DNA from: Streptomyces pyxinicus
Lineage (GTDB): Bacteria; Actinomycetota; Actinomycetes; Streptomycetales; Streptomycetaceae
NCBI RefSeq assembly: GCF_024753135.1
Contig: NZ_JANUGP010000010.1
Span: 62,001-126,000, forward strand
DNA: 64,000 nucleotides
Reading direction: 5' to 3'
The position numbers and the translations under genes are program-made. The notes under the pieces are model-generated. The model had not been told where the DNA came from, searched no databases, and was given only the letters and a program-made list of their open reading frames with translations. Positions 16,582 to 25,981 of this stretch are shown here, piece after piece (position 1 is the stretch's first letter; every line of letters starts with the position of its first letter).

Positions 16582-17892
16582 TCAGGCCGCCGTGCCCAGC
16601 GCCTCCCGCCCCGTCGCACGCGCCGGTACCGGCAGGTCCCGGCGGCGCAGCAGCAGGCCCGCGCCGATGGAGCCGGCGATGAGGAGGCCGCCCGTGATCA
16701 GGGCGCCGCGGGCGCCGGCCCACTCCATCAGCAGACCCAGCAGGGGCGGCCCGCCGAGGCCCCACACCGTGCCGATGCTGCTCCACACGCCGAGCACCCG
16801 GCCCCGCAGACGCGTGGGCGGGTCGGTCTGGAGGACGGCCGTGCCGGCGGTGTCGGAGACGGACTCCACGACGGCCATGGGGAGCACCAGCACGAGCAGC
16901 ATGGCCAGCGAGGGGGAGAGCCCGGCCACGGCCTGCAGCAGGCCGCCGGCCGCCGCGAGCAGCCCCACGGTCCGTACGGACGGCCGGTGCAGCCGGGCGC
17001 CGAGGACCGCGCCGAGGATGCCGCCGACGGCCAGCACCGTGGACACCGTGCCGAAGGCGCCGGCGCCACCCGCCAGCGGCCCGGTGACCAGCACCGCGAG
17101 GGTCAGGCCGTAGTTCCGGCCGAGGACCGAGCTGATTCCGGTGATGCCGGCGAGGGCGACCAGGCGGGGACGGCGCACGAAGAATTTCAGCCCCTCCCGC
17201 ACGCTCAGCTCCTCGGGCGCCGGTACGGGCCGTACCTCGACCGCCGGCTCCTTCACCGCGCCCGGCGCGGGCCGCAGGAACGGCACGACCGACGCGACGA
17301 ACAGGAACGAGACGCCGTTGGCGGCGTACGCGGCGGACGTGCCGAGGAGGCCGACGGTCAGTCCGGCCAGCGCGGTCCCGGCCAGCCGCCCCGCGCTGTG
17401 CACGAGCGCGCCGACGCCGATCGCGGACGGCACGTCCTCGACGGGCACCAGGTCGTTGCCGAGCAGCGCGCAGGCCGGCCCGTCGACGGTGGCGACGACG
17501 CCCGTCACGGCGGCCAGTACCAGCAGCGACGTCATGTCGATCCGGTCGAGGGCCACCAGCAGGGCCGTGGTGAACGCCACCGCGCCGAGCAGCGCCTGGC
17601 TGACGGCGACCGTCAGCTTCCGGGGCCAGCGGTCGACGGCGGCGCCGCCCAGCAGGCTCACGAAGAGCGCCGGCGCCGCCTGCACGGACATCGACAGACC
17701 GGTCGCCGCCGCCGACCCGGTGATGTGCAGCACCAGCAGGTTCTGCACAGTGAGCTGCGTCCAGGTACCGGTGTTGGACACGAGGTTGGCGACGGACCAC
17801 CACCGCATGCCGCAGTGCCGCAACGAGCGCCAGGGCGACCGGGAGGGGGCGGTGGGGGACAGGGGCGTGGGCAGGGCAGGGGCAGCAGACAA
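16582..17892 (-). CDS. MFS transporter (EntS-like exporter family)
   Basis: A 436-residue membrane protein with about 12 hydrophobic segments. The order of features fits the EntS branch of the major facilitator superfamily: WSVANLVSNTGTWTQLTVQNLLV in helix 1, GGAAVDRWPRKLTVAV between helices 2 and 3 (the MFS motif A region), and PTRLRGRVLGVWSS in the second half. It probably exports a siderophore, drug or metabolite. The start appears to be TTG 17892; a start further in would remove part of the N-terminal tail but not the helices. No regulator gene is adjacent. Confidence 0.87.
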   Translation of the reverse strand: MSAAPALPTPLSPTAPSRSPWRSLRHCGMRWWSVANLVSNTGTWTQLTVQNLLVLHITGSAAATGLSMSVQAAPALFVSLLGGAAVDRWPRKLTVAVSQALLGAVAFTTALLVALDRIDMTSLLVLAAVTGVVATVDGPACALLGNDLVPVEDVPSAIGVGALVHSAGRLAGTALAGLTVGLLGTSAAYAANGVSFLFVASVVPFLRPAPGAVKEPAVEVRPVPAPEELSVREGLKFFVRRPRLVALAGITGISSVLGRNYGLTLAVLVTGPLAGGAGAFGTVSTVLAVGGILGAVLGARLHRPSVRTVGLLAAAGGLLQAVAGLSPSLAMLLVLVLPMAVVESVSDTAGTAVLQTDPPTRLRGRVLGVWSSIGTVWGLGGPPLLGLLMEWAGARGALITGGLLIAGSIGAGLLLRRRDLPVPARATGREALGTAA

Positions 17893-18181
17893 GGCGGAGT
17901 ACTCGGGGGGTGGGGGAGAAGGACCGGCGGTTCCCGTCGGGCCGGCTGCGCTGCGAGGCCGGGACGCCTGGTCGGGGCGCCGCCCATGGTGGCAGAAGGG
18001 CCGGGCGGGGCCCCACCGATGCCCTGCCCGACCGGCCCCGGCGGAAGCCCAAACCCGCTATTCGCCAGGGCATTTGGGACCCCGCGTGGGTTTCCTCACA
18101 GCTCTCTGCCCCACCGGACACCCCGGTCACGCTCCGGAGCGCCCGGTCACCGAGCCCCCTGTACGGGGGCTGCCGTCCCGG

Positions 18182-19171
<990 letters not shown>

Positions 19172-19213
19172 GGGGGGTCCTTTCATCCACGTCGTACACG
19201 CTGATTCGTCGTC

Positions 19214-19708
19214 TTACCGGGTGCCGGAAGCCTTCTTCCATCTAGCGACGGATTCCCGGCCCCGGCATCCCAGGACGCTACGAGCTGGAGCGCTCTCGAA
19301 GTCAAGCCCGCGAGCCTGAGCCGGGGTGAAGTCCTGCTGGTCGCGCGCTTGGAAGACCGGGCCGGCGGGGCCACTGCTCGCGCCATAGGCGACCGATACG
19401 TGCGGGGTAAAGCCGTCGGCGTTCTCCGGTACCTCGTCAAGCACGCTGCGGAAGGCGGTACGGACGGCGTGCACGGAGCCGTCCGGATGGACGTGCAGCA
19501 GGATGGTTCCCGGGTCCCGTACATGCGGGCCCACCTGGACGCCGAAAGCCGGGACCGCGGCCAGGCGCTCGCCGGCCGCGTCGGCGATGGCCCGGACGTC
19601 GTGCTCCTCGACCTCACCGACGAAGCCGACGCCCTGCATGGTCAGGGGAGAAGCGGCGGCCCACACACCATCCGGGCCACCACCACCAGTGATGTCGCAC
19701 GCTGCCAC
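19214..19708 (-). pseudogene. Decayed 2'-5' RNA ligase-family gene
   Basis: The translation matches the 2H phosphoesterase (2'-5' RNA ligase) pattern: LTMQGVGFVGEVEEHDVRAI, then ILLHVHPDGSVHAVRTAFRSVLDEV, then DGFTPHVSVAYG with the second HxS motif. The first HxT motif, expected at the LTMQGVGF strand, has lost its His, and little protein precedes it. After about 19330 the frame stops looking like the family, while the alternative minus frame (ALQLVASWDAGAGN) looks better, suggesting a frameshift. The gene is therefore likely inactive. Confidence 0.6.
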
Positions 19709-19714
19709 ACGCCG

Positions 19715-20214
19715 TCATGCGGCGATCAAATCAAGGGGCGCCCGCGCCTGACGAGAGCGCGAGTCCACGGCCACTCCTCGATGGCCGCGAGCAGCCCAAC
19801 CACCGAGCCACCGTTCCGATCAGGCGTCCACTTCCTGGCACGCGAGAAGCACGGCGACGGAGCCCGAGGCGCGGTACGTCGCCCGAGCCGGACGAGGGGC
19901 GTGATCGGCGATCTGCTTTCCGAGGCACGACAAAATTTCCCCGAGGCGCGGCGGAACAGGTGGCAGGTCGGCCATGGCCGTGCAGTGCCGCCCAGGGGCC
20001 GGTTCGACGGCCCTGCCGCCACGGGCGGGCCTGTCGGCTGATCAACTGCTGCCGCGGTACGCGGGTGTACGGCGAGTTGCCGGCAGGTGGCGTGCCATTC
20101 CTCATGGGCGGGCCCGAGGTCGTCGGAAACTGAACACATAGCTGCGTTCTCTGCTTTGAGCCACTGGAGCCGCGACGTTCTTCGCGGAGATCAAAGTCAG
20201 GCTACGCTCGCGGC
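19715..20214. other. Intergenic region with no convincing gene
   Basis: This 500-bp stretch has noticeably less biased composition than the neighbouring genes. A 137-codon minus-strand frame (20139 down to 19726) ends in plausible sequence (SVVGLLAAIEEWPW), but its middle reads as Arg/Pro/Ser noise. It may be a remnant; I see nothing that can be named. Confidence 0.45.
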
Positions 20215-20541
20215 ATGGCCGACTACTTCCAGGTATCCACGGCAACACCGACACGCGAACAGGCTGTTGAGCTGGCGCGTACCGTCGTCAGCCGTCGTCT
20301 CGCCGCAGGCGCTCAGATCATCGGCCCGGTGATCTCCGCCTTCTGGCACGACGGGGAGTTCGGTACAGGCGAAGAGTGGCAGCTGTTGATGAAGACCACT
20401 GCCGCCCGATATCCCGAACTCGAAGCCGACATTCTGAAGCACCACCCCTGGCAGAACCCGGAAGTCGTGGCAGTACGGATCGAGGCAGGGTCCGAAGGCT
20501 ACCTGGAGTGGATCGCCGCCAACACGACACCCACGGACTAG
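20215..20541 (+). CDS. cutA: Divalent-cation tolerance protein CutA
   Basis: A 108-residue CutA1 family protein that forms trimers in the cytoplasm. Family landmarks are the N-terminal ferredoxin-like strand (FQVSTATPTREQAVELARTVV), the RRLAAGAQIIGP loop, EWQLLMKTTAARYPELEADI, and HPWQNPEVVAVRI in place of the common HPYxxPEI. Length is normal. CutA has been linked to copper tolerance in some bacteria, but its biochemical role is unsettled. No metal genes are adjacent. Confidence 0.92.
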   Translation: MADYFQVSTATPTREQAVELARTVVSRRLAAGAQIIGPVISAFWHDGEFGTGEEWQLLMKTTAARYPELEADILKHHPWQNPEVVAVRIEAGSEGYLEWIAANTTPTD

Positions 20542-20545
20542 GGCA

Positions 20546-21841
20546 TCACGCCGCCCCGCCCCGCTCCAAGGCATCGGCGACTGCGGAGAGACGGTGATAC
20601 GGGCGCAGCTGCTCGATGAGTGGGGTAAGGCGCTGCCTGGGCCGGACTGAGGCAACCTCGGCTGAAAGATCGAGCGCGCGGCTGGCCAGCTTCGCAGCCT
20701 CCTCGACTTCGCCGGCGTGCAGATAGGACGTGGCCAGCCGTGAAAGGTACAGGCTTTTGTCACGCGCATGCGCATCGGCATAGCTCTTCAGGGCCCCGGT
20801 CAGCACCGGCACCGCACGTAGGGGCCTGCGCAACTCCGTCCAGCATCGACCGGCCATGATCTGCAGCTCTGTGGCATCGACCCAGGCCGCCCAGTCGGGC
20901 TGAGGAGTGCCATCGGCTTCAGCGAGGGCCGCCTCGGCGGCCTCCAGAGCACCTTCGCATTCTGAGCCGTGTCCAGCAACGGCATAGGCCCACGCGAGTC
21001 GCTCGTTGAGGAGTGCCCGAACGCCGGAGGGCGCTGCCGGGCCGGCTTCCTGGACGGAACGGGCTGCGGTCTCCATCCCGTCCTGCCGGTTCACCGCCTG
21101 GTAGGCGAGGAAGGCCAGGGCGTTTCCGGCGAGCGCAGCATCCTGGGCCTCGACGGCGGCCACGTGGCTGGCCTTGTACAGACTGGCTGCGTCTGCTGCC
21201 CGGCCGGCGTCGAAGGCCGCCCATCCCGCCTGCTGCGCCTGCTCGGCGAGAACCGATAGGAGGCCCTGCCTCGTGGCATGCGTGTGCTGGTAATCCCGAA
21301 TGATCGTCTTTGTGTACTGGTATTCGCTGGCGTACACCGAGTAGGTGTCACCCCCGCCGAGGATGTCGTCCAGGCGGCGAAGACGAGCGGTTCGCTCGCG
21401 AAGTCGCTGCGGAAGGTCGCTCCTGATCCTGCGGCCGACCGACGGCCGGGTGAGCGCGGGTAGGCCAGCGGCCAGGCCGCCGCCCATCGCCGCCTTCACG
21501 AACTGCCTACGGTGCACGTCTCCCTCTCTCTGGCCGGCGTCGGGAGCACCTGCCTCCCACCCGCGCGGGGCAAGGCCGAGCATGTGACCGGGGATGCGTA
21601 GAGCATCTGCAATCCGAGCGATCTTCTCGAAGGTGGTGACGCTTCCCTGCCCGCGGGCCAGTTCGCCGACGCGGTTGGGCTTGATATCACATTCTGTAGC
21701 GATCTTTGAGTAGCTGATTTTTGCCTCGCTGCGAGCCAGGGAGAAAACAGTGCCGAAGTCGTGTGCGGCAAAGGCAGCTTGCATGTCCGCGCGTTCGAGA
21801 AGGTTGCGCGGCAACGCAGTTGGAGGTCCATAACCGATCAT
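20546..21841 (-). CDS. XRE-family regulator with C-terminal TPR-like repeats
   Basis: A 431-residue regulator. Residues about 28-92 form a Cro/C1-type helix-turn-helix (FSLARSEAKISYSKIATECDIKPNRVGELARGQGSVTTFEKIARIADAL). A short linker contains VHRRQFVKAAMGGG. The rest is alpha-helical repeat sequence (AGWAAFDAGRAADAASLYKASHVAAVEA, DKSLYLSRLATSYLHAGEVEEAAKLASRALDL), typical of TPR sensor domains. Streptomycetes carry many such regulators next to accessory clusters. It is divergent from the operon starting at 22029, whose control it probably governs. ATG 21841 is preferred; ATGs at 21904 and 21901 are alternatives. Confidence 0.85.
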   Translation of the reverse strand: MIGYGPPTALPRNLLERADMQAAFAAHDFGTVFSLARSEAKISYSKIATECDIKPNRVGELARGQGSVTTFEKIARIADALRIPGHMLGLAPRGWEAGAPDAGQREGDVHRRQFVKAAMGGGLAAGLPALTRPSVGRRIRSDLPQRLRERTARLRRLDDILGGGDTYSVYASEYQYTKTIIRDYQHTHATRQGLLSVLAEQAQQAGWAAFDAGRAADAASLYKASHVAAVEAQDAALAGNALAFLAYQAVNRQDGMETAARSVQEAGPAAPSGVRALLNERLAWAYAVAGHGSECEGALEAAEAALAEADGTPQPDWAAWVDATELQIMAGRCWTELRRPLRAVPVLTGALKSYADAHARDKSLYLSRLATSYLHAGEVEEAAKLASRALDLSAEVASVRPRQRLTPLIEQLRPYHRLSAVADALERGGAA

Positions 21842-21894
21842 CAGATGCCCTCGCCTGGCAGTGACAGCCTTCCGTACTGGCCTCCCAACAAGCC

Positions 21895-21911
21895 TATCCA
21901 TCATGGGTATA
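21895..21911. promoter_or_regulatory. Near-palindrome between XRE gene and its divergent operon
   Basis: TATCCATCATGGGTATA has TATCC on one side and GGGTATA on the other around an ATCAT centre. It lies 54 bp upstream of the XRE start and is one of the few AT-rich spots nearby. It is a candidate operator or -10 region; unverified. Confidence 0.35.
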
Positions 21912-21963
21912 CCTGCGGTGGGCAAGCCACGGAGTCCCTGACGATGGACCGTTGACGCAATGA

Positions 21964-21992
21964 CCCCGGCGAGGTGGTGAGACCTCCCGGGG
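21964..21992 (+). other. Strong hairpin in the 5' leader of the accessory operon
   Basis: CCCCGG pairs with CCGGGG and GAGGT with ACCTC around a GGTGAG loop, ending 36 bp before the first start codon of the operon. It could be a transcript-leader structure or a terminator that shields the operon. Confidence 0.5.
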
Positions 21993-22028
21993 CATGGCCA
22001 ACGCTCGAACCCTGAAGGGAGCGTCGAC

Positions 22029-22238
22029 ATGACCAACGGTATCGGCCGAGGACGAAGGCCGACACGGCACGCCGCAATGACGATCAAGGTCTACACGGTC
22101 ACCCGTGAGGGCGTCGTCACCGCGCCTCGCGCGATCGTGACCGTCTCCCGCAGCTACCCGCCCCAGCCCGAGCAGACCACCACGGCGCTGCCGCCCTGCG
22201 CGTGCCCGCTGTACCGTCAGACGGAGGCGGCCCGATGA
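22029..22238 (+). CDS. Small protein, first gene of the XRE-linked operon
   Basis: A 69-residue protein with a very good ribosome site (GAAGGGAG). The sequence MTIKVYTVTREGVVTAPRAIVTVSRSYPP in the middle is a beta-rich segment, and the C-terminus has CACP. Short proteins of this kind sit upstream of DUF6415-type genes in other streptomycetes, as far as I recall. Its TGA overlaps the next ATG by 4 bp. Function is unknown; it is also the most peptide-like product in the cassette. Confidence 0.65.
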   Translation: MTNGIGRGRRPTRHAAMTIKVYTVTREGVVTAPRAIVTVSRSYPPQPEQTTTALPPCACPLYRQTEAAR

Positions 22239-22735
22239 CGAAGACCGCCCAGGCCGCCGCCGACACCGCGACGGCGGGCACCGACCTGATGCGGAGCAGC
22301 ATCGCCCTGCTGCTCCCGCACGACACGGTGCGGCCGCCCGCCGGCGAAAAGCTGGCGGCTCTGACCGCGACCCTGCGCGGGCACATGGAGTCCCTTATCC
22401 CGCAGGTAGAGCGGATCGCCGCGCTGCTGCCCGAGGACGACATCCCCCGCTACTGCGCGGTTGCCTGTGTCAGCGAGGCGCGCGTCAAGTTGTCCGCTCG
22501 CGCGGGTACCGCGCCGGGAGAGGACGTCGTATACGCCAGGAGGCTGGCCCGCACGCTCAGCGCGCTGTGCGACCACTACGAGGCGCTCACCGGCCGGGGC
22601 ATGTGTGTGGCCTGCGACCGGCCGATCCGAGCCGGGGACGACACCGCGCCCTACGACCGGGCCGGCAACTCGGGCGGCACCGTCACGAGCACGGTGCACG
22701 CGGCCTGCGCCCCGAGTCTGCACCCCGCTCACTGA
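22235..22735 (+). CDS. DUF6415-like protein
   Basis: A 166-residue soluble, mainly helical protein. The pattern LMRSSIALLLP, then LRGHMESLIPQVERIAALLP, then YARRLARTLSALCDHYEAL, then CVACDRPIRAGD fits what I recall of DUF6415, a streptomycete family often listed with natural product biosynthesis though no activity is established. The CVAC near the C-terminus may bind metal. It is translationally coupled to the preceding small gene. Confidence 0.65.
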   Translation: MTKTAQAAADTATAGTDLMRSSIALLLPHDTVRPPAGEKLAALTATLRGHMESLIPQVERIAALLPEDDIPRYCAVACVSEARVKLSARAGTAPGEDVVYARRLARTLSALCDHYEALTGRGMCVACDRPIRAGDDTAPYDRAGNSGGTVTSTVHAACAPSLHPAH

Positions 22736-22854
22736 GCGGTTCACCTCGCCCCGGGTTCCAGGGGCCCCAGGCGGCCGATTCGGGTCAGGGCCGCATCCCA
22801 CCAGCCCCCGCCCTGCTGCGGCTTCCTCGCTGTCGCCGCGGCCGGGCGGGACGG

Positions 22855-22890
22855 CCGCCCCACTCGGTCCCGGAAGTCCGGGTGGGGCGG
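22855..22890 (+). other. Hairpin before the third gene of the operon
   Basis: CCGCCCCAC pairs perfectly with GTGGGGCGG, with an inner CCCGGA/TCCGGG helix. The hairpin ends 7 bp before the GAAGGAG ribosome site of the gene at 22909. It might attenuate transcription or control translation inside the operon; there is no U-run. Confidence 0.55.
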
Positions 22891-22908
22891 TCACACCGAA
22901 GGAGCACG

Positions 22909-23502
22909 ATGGAGTTGGTACCGCCGCCGCGGCCGAGGCTGCTGCCGGATCCACTTGACGATCCGACCTGGGTCAGCCGCCTCGTCTCGACGCACGAGAT
23001 GCCGCTGACCGGCACGCTGAACGAAGCACAGCGCGCCGGACGGCAGTGCATGTGGTGCCCGGCCACCGCGCCGGTCGAGTTGCGGCCCCTGGAGGGCATG
23101 GAGGCGGGCTGGCCGCCGCGGGTCTGCGCCGCGTGTGTCGAGGCCCGGACCGCGAAGGTCGAGACCTTCATCCTCTGGGTCAGGCACGCCGCAGAGTGTG
23201 AGGCCTGCGAGGCCGGTCCCCGGTGCGCCGCTGCCGTACCGCTCGCAGAGGCGCACGCAACCGCCTGCGAGACCGCCACCGGCAGCCGGCTCGTCACCTG
23301 CATGGCCTGCCAGGCCGAGCTGAGCATCCTCAACCCCGGCACCGTGCCCCGGCACTGGCCGGGTGACGCCGGGTCCTACTTCAGCTACCTGCACAGCCCG
23401 AAGTGCCGCTCGCGGTCCACGGGCGGCGGCAGGCTCCGGGCCCTGCCGCCGCCGCACGAGCACCACGGCGAGGGGAAGCCGAACCCGGAAGGACGGAGCT
23501 GA
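22909..23502 (+). CDS. Cysteine-rich protein, possible zinc ribbons
   Basis: A 197-residue protein with a GAAGGAG ribosome site. It has several CxxC pairs: CMWC, CAAC, CEAC and CMAC. These are spaced so that the first two and last two could each hold a zinc ion. The rest is helical, with a disordered Arg/Pro/His tail. No family is recognised. Its stop overlaps the next start by one base (TGATG), showing tight coupling. Confidence 0.65.
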   Translation: MELVPPPRPRLLPDPLDDPTWVSRLVSTHEMPLTGTLNEAQRAGRQCMWCPATAPVELRPLEGMEAGWPPRVCAACVEARTAKVETFILWVRHAAECEACEAGPRCAAAVPLAEAHATACETATGSRLVTCMACQAELSILNPGTVPRHWPGDAGSYFSYLHSPKCRSRSTGGGRLRALPPPHEHHGEGKPNPEGRS

Positions 23503-24206
23503 TGGCCGTCGAACTGCGGCTGCCCGAGGCCGCGGAGTCCAGTACCGAGGCGGGAGTGCGGCCCATCCGGTACTGGAACGGCACCCCTGTCCCGTACATC
23601 ACCGCCTGGTCGGGCGAGCAGGGGCCGGGGCAGCCCATCAAGCGGATCAGGGGCCGGGGCGGTACCGGCCTCGGCTTCCAGGACGAGCATCACTTCGATC
23701 GCCAGTACGGGGTCCTGTGGGCGCGGAAGCCGGTCACGCGCGGAGGCCGGCCGGTGTTCGACGAGGTGCACCCGCTGCGGCAGCGGCAGGCCATGAGCCG
23801 TCTGCTGTGCCAGGTGTGCGGTGGCCCTACCGGCAGCCGTCGCGACGAGCGCTCGCTCTTCATGGTCGCCTCGCCCAGCGGAAGGCTGATCGAGGAGGGG
23901 CAGGTAGTGGTCGCGCCGCCGGTCCACCGGGTCTGCGCGGAGGAGGCGCGTGAGCACTGCCCGTCGCTGCGGAAGGGATGGACGGCTGCGCTGGTGGGCT
24001 ACGCGCCGGTGTGGGGCGTCAGCGGTCAGATTTTTGACCCCGACACTCTCGATCTGCTGCCGGGAGACAAGAACGGCATGAACAAGGTGCCGTTCACGGC
24101 GAGCACTCTCCTCCGGTGGACTCTGGCTGCCGCCCTCATGGTCGCCCTGAAGGACGTGCTCCCCGTGGCCGACCTTGCCGAGGCCATTGAGGGAGGCGCC
24201 GGTTGA
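23502..24206 (+). CDS. Hypothetical protein with a Cys cluster
   Basis: A 234-residue protein of unknown function. The central part has LLCQVCGGPTGSRRDERSLFMVASP and HRVCAEEAREHC, which may form one metal site like a split treble clef or HNH-like fold, though no HNH residues are visible. The C-terminus (TLLRWTLAAALMVALKDVL) is a hydrophobic helix. It is coupled to the preceding gene and probably to the next through a TTG start. Confidence 0.6.
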   Translation: MAVELRLPEAAESSTEAGVRPIRYWNGTPVPYITAWSGEQGPGQPIKRIRGRGGTGLGFQDEHHFDRQYGVLWARKPVTRGGRPVFDEVHPLRQRQAMSRLLCQVCGGPTGSRRDERSLFMVASPSGRLIEEGQVVVAPPVHRVCAEEAREHCPSLRKGWTAALVGYAPVWGVSGQIFDPDTLDLLPGDKNGMNKVPFTASTLLRWTLAAALMVALKDVLPVADLAEAIEGGAG

Positions 24207-24595
24207 GCGAAGACCCGCACGACGGCCCTGACGATGCCTCGGTCTCCCTGGAACTGCCGGTGCCGCCGCCGTTCATGTTCGGCTGTCTGGAGTGCGTGAC
24301 GGTGATGACCACGCTCGCCGAGCGGCTTCGCGTGGACACGAACTGCTTCGTCGCGCGGGCCGCCGTGTCCCGGCACATCGTCGCGGCCCATCCCGAGGCC
24401 ATCCCCCCGCCCCACACCCACGACTGCGACCAATACCGCACGCCCAAGAACCTGCCGAGTCACGTGACCTCTTCCTGCCCGAGACCCTCGCCCAGTTGCT
24501 CTGGGACCAGCACAGACCTCGCCCAACGCCCGGGCAGCTCAACCATTATCCGAACCCAGGCCATCGCCGACGAACTCCAGGGAGTCAACGGATGA
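24203..24595 (+). CDS. Small Cys-containing protein, probably frameshifted near its end
   Basis: Coded from TTG 24203 with GGGAGG well placed upstream; the start overlaps the previous TGA. The first 85 residues look genuine (FMFGCLECVTVMTTLAERL, HIVAAHPEAIPPPHTHDCD). After about 24465 this frame becomes Ser/Pro/Arg-rich, while the +1-type neighbour frame reads RDLFLPETLAQLLWDQH, much more like protein. A single-base change there would have shifted the end. The gene may therefore be damaged, or the base call wrong. Confidence 0.5.
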   Translation: MSEDPHDGPDDASVSLELPVPPPFMFGCLECVTVMTTLAERLRVDTNCFVARAAVSRHIVAAHPEAIPPPHTHDCDQYRTPKNLPSHVTSSCPRPSPSCSGTSTDLAQRPGSSTIIRTQAIADELQGVNG

Positions 24596-25764
24596 GCGTC
24601 ACCGCCCACGACGCGGCCCGCCCCTACCTCGCCGCACTCGCCCAAGACCTCGTCGCCCACGGCGCGATCCGCAGCGCGCCCTGGGAAGAGGCCTTCGCCA
24701 CCGTCCCTCGTCACCTGTTCGTGCCCACATGGTTCGAGCAGGAGACGGACGAGCGGGGCATCGCGGTGTGGCGCCGGCGCCACACCGATGACGAGGAGCT
24801 GGCGGCCGTCTACCGGGACGCCACTCTCGTTACGCGCCTGGACCCGGAGACGGCCGAGCAGGTCGCACCGGACGCCTGGACCGGATTCCCCACGTCCTCC
24901 AGCACCCTGCCCAGCCTCATGGCCGGGATGCTGGAGGACCTGGGCGTCGGCGACGGCCACCGAGTCCTGGAGATCGGCACGGGCACCGGCTACAACGCCG
25001 CCCTGCTGTGCGCCCGACTGGGCAGTACCGCCGTCCACTCCGTCGACGTCGACCAGGGACTCGTGGACGCCGCCCGGGCCCGGCTCTTCGACGCCGGCTA
25101 CAACCCGTGCGTGTTGGCCGGAGACGGAACGCTGGGATACCCGCAGCCGTACACCTTTGACCGGATCATCGCCACCTGCTCCGTGCGGGCCGTCCCGGAC
25201 GCCTGGATCCACCAGCTACGCCCGGGCGGAGTCATCGTCACCGACCTGACGCTCGGGATCGAAGGGGGGCTGGTACGGCTCTCCCGCGGCTCCGACGGCC
25301 TCGCCCGCGGCTTCTTCACCACCAACGCCGGTCGCTTCATGCCCGCGCGCGCCGATGCCCGTACGTACCCCGCCCAGGCCCGGCCGGAGCGGGCGCCTGC
25401 GGCGGGAAGCCGGCCGACCTCGCTCACGGCGGCGGAGTTGCGCACCCACTACCCGCTGCGCCTGGTGCTCGCCTTCCACCTGCCCGACGCCGAACTCGTC
25501 TACCACCACGACGAGGAAGGACTCGCACTCCAGCTCCAGCGGCCGGACGGCTCGTGGGCCCGCGTCCCGCTCGCCGGGGACAGCGCGGGCATCATGACCT
25601 TCGGCGGCGACGAGAGTCTGTGGCAGCACGCCGAGGAGGCCTGGCGTTGGTGGAACGGCGTCGGCCGCCCGGCGCAGGACAGGTTCGGCTACGCCCGGGA
25701 GTTCGGGGGCGGCGCGTACGCCTGGTACCTGCCGAGCGGCAGACGCTGGTCCCTGCCCGGCTGA
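24592..25764 (+). CDS. Protein-isoaspartate-methyltransferase-like SAM enzyme
   Basis: A 390-residue methyltransferase. Residues about 20-230 follow the PCMT (protein-L-isoaspartate O-methyltransferase) layout: VPRHLFVPTWF, then SSTLPSLMAGMLEDLGVGDGHRVLEIGTGTGYNAALL with SAM motif I, VHSVDVDQGLV, and LRPGGVIVTDL. About 150 extra residues form a C-terminal domain (LAFHLPDAELVYHHDEEGLAL, WWNGVGRPAQDRFGYAREF). Extended PCMT-like enzymes are known in actinobacterial peptide-modification clusters, where they act on Asp of ribosomal peptides. ATG 24592 overlaps the previous stop; AGGGAG is upstream. It is the last gene of the XRE-linked operon. Confidence 0.85.
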   Translation: MSVTAHDAARPYLAALAQDLVAHGAIRSAPWEEAFATVPRHLFVPTWFEQETDERGIAVWRRRHTDDEELAAVYRDATLVTRLDPETAEQVAPDAWTGFPTSSSTLPSLMAGMLEDLGVGDGHRVLEIGTGTGYNAALLCARLGSTAVHSVDVDQGLVDAARARLFDAGYNPCVLAGDGTLGYPQPYTFDRIIATCSVRAVPDAWIHQLRPGGVIVTDLTLGIEGGLVRLSRGSDGLARGFFTTNAGRFMPARADARTYPAQARPERAPAAGSRPTSLTAAELRTHYPLRLVLAFHLPDAELVYHHDEEGLALQLQRPDGSWARVPLAGDSAGIMTFGGDESLWQHAEEAWRWWNGVGRPAQDRFGYAREFGGGAYAWYLPSGRRWSLPG

Positions 25765-25931
25765 CCGCCTGGACCTGCCCCGCTCGTCTGCTGCCCCCGG
25801 CGGGGCCTCCCCGTTCCCGGTCACGGGACGAGGCGGCCTCGATGCGCTGGAGGTGACGGCGGCTGATCCCCTGGGCCTCGCTGAAGCGCAACGACATCGA
25901 GGCGTGCGGGGCGCGGCGGGATGCAGGGCGA

Positions 25932-25981
25932 GATGTCGCGCCGCTCGTACAGGTGGTGATGTAGCGCCGCTCGTACAGGTG
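25932..25981. repeat. 24-bp direct repeat beside a lectin remnant
   Basis: A 24-bp unit (core GCGCCGCTCGTACAGGTG) lies at 25932-25955 and 25958-25981 with one mismatch. It directly abuts the ricin-type fragment and could mark a small duplication linked to its decay. Confidence 0.8.
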
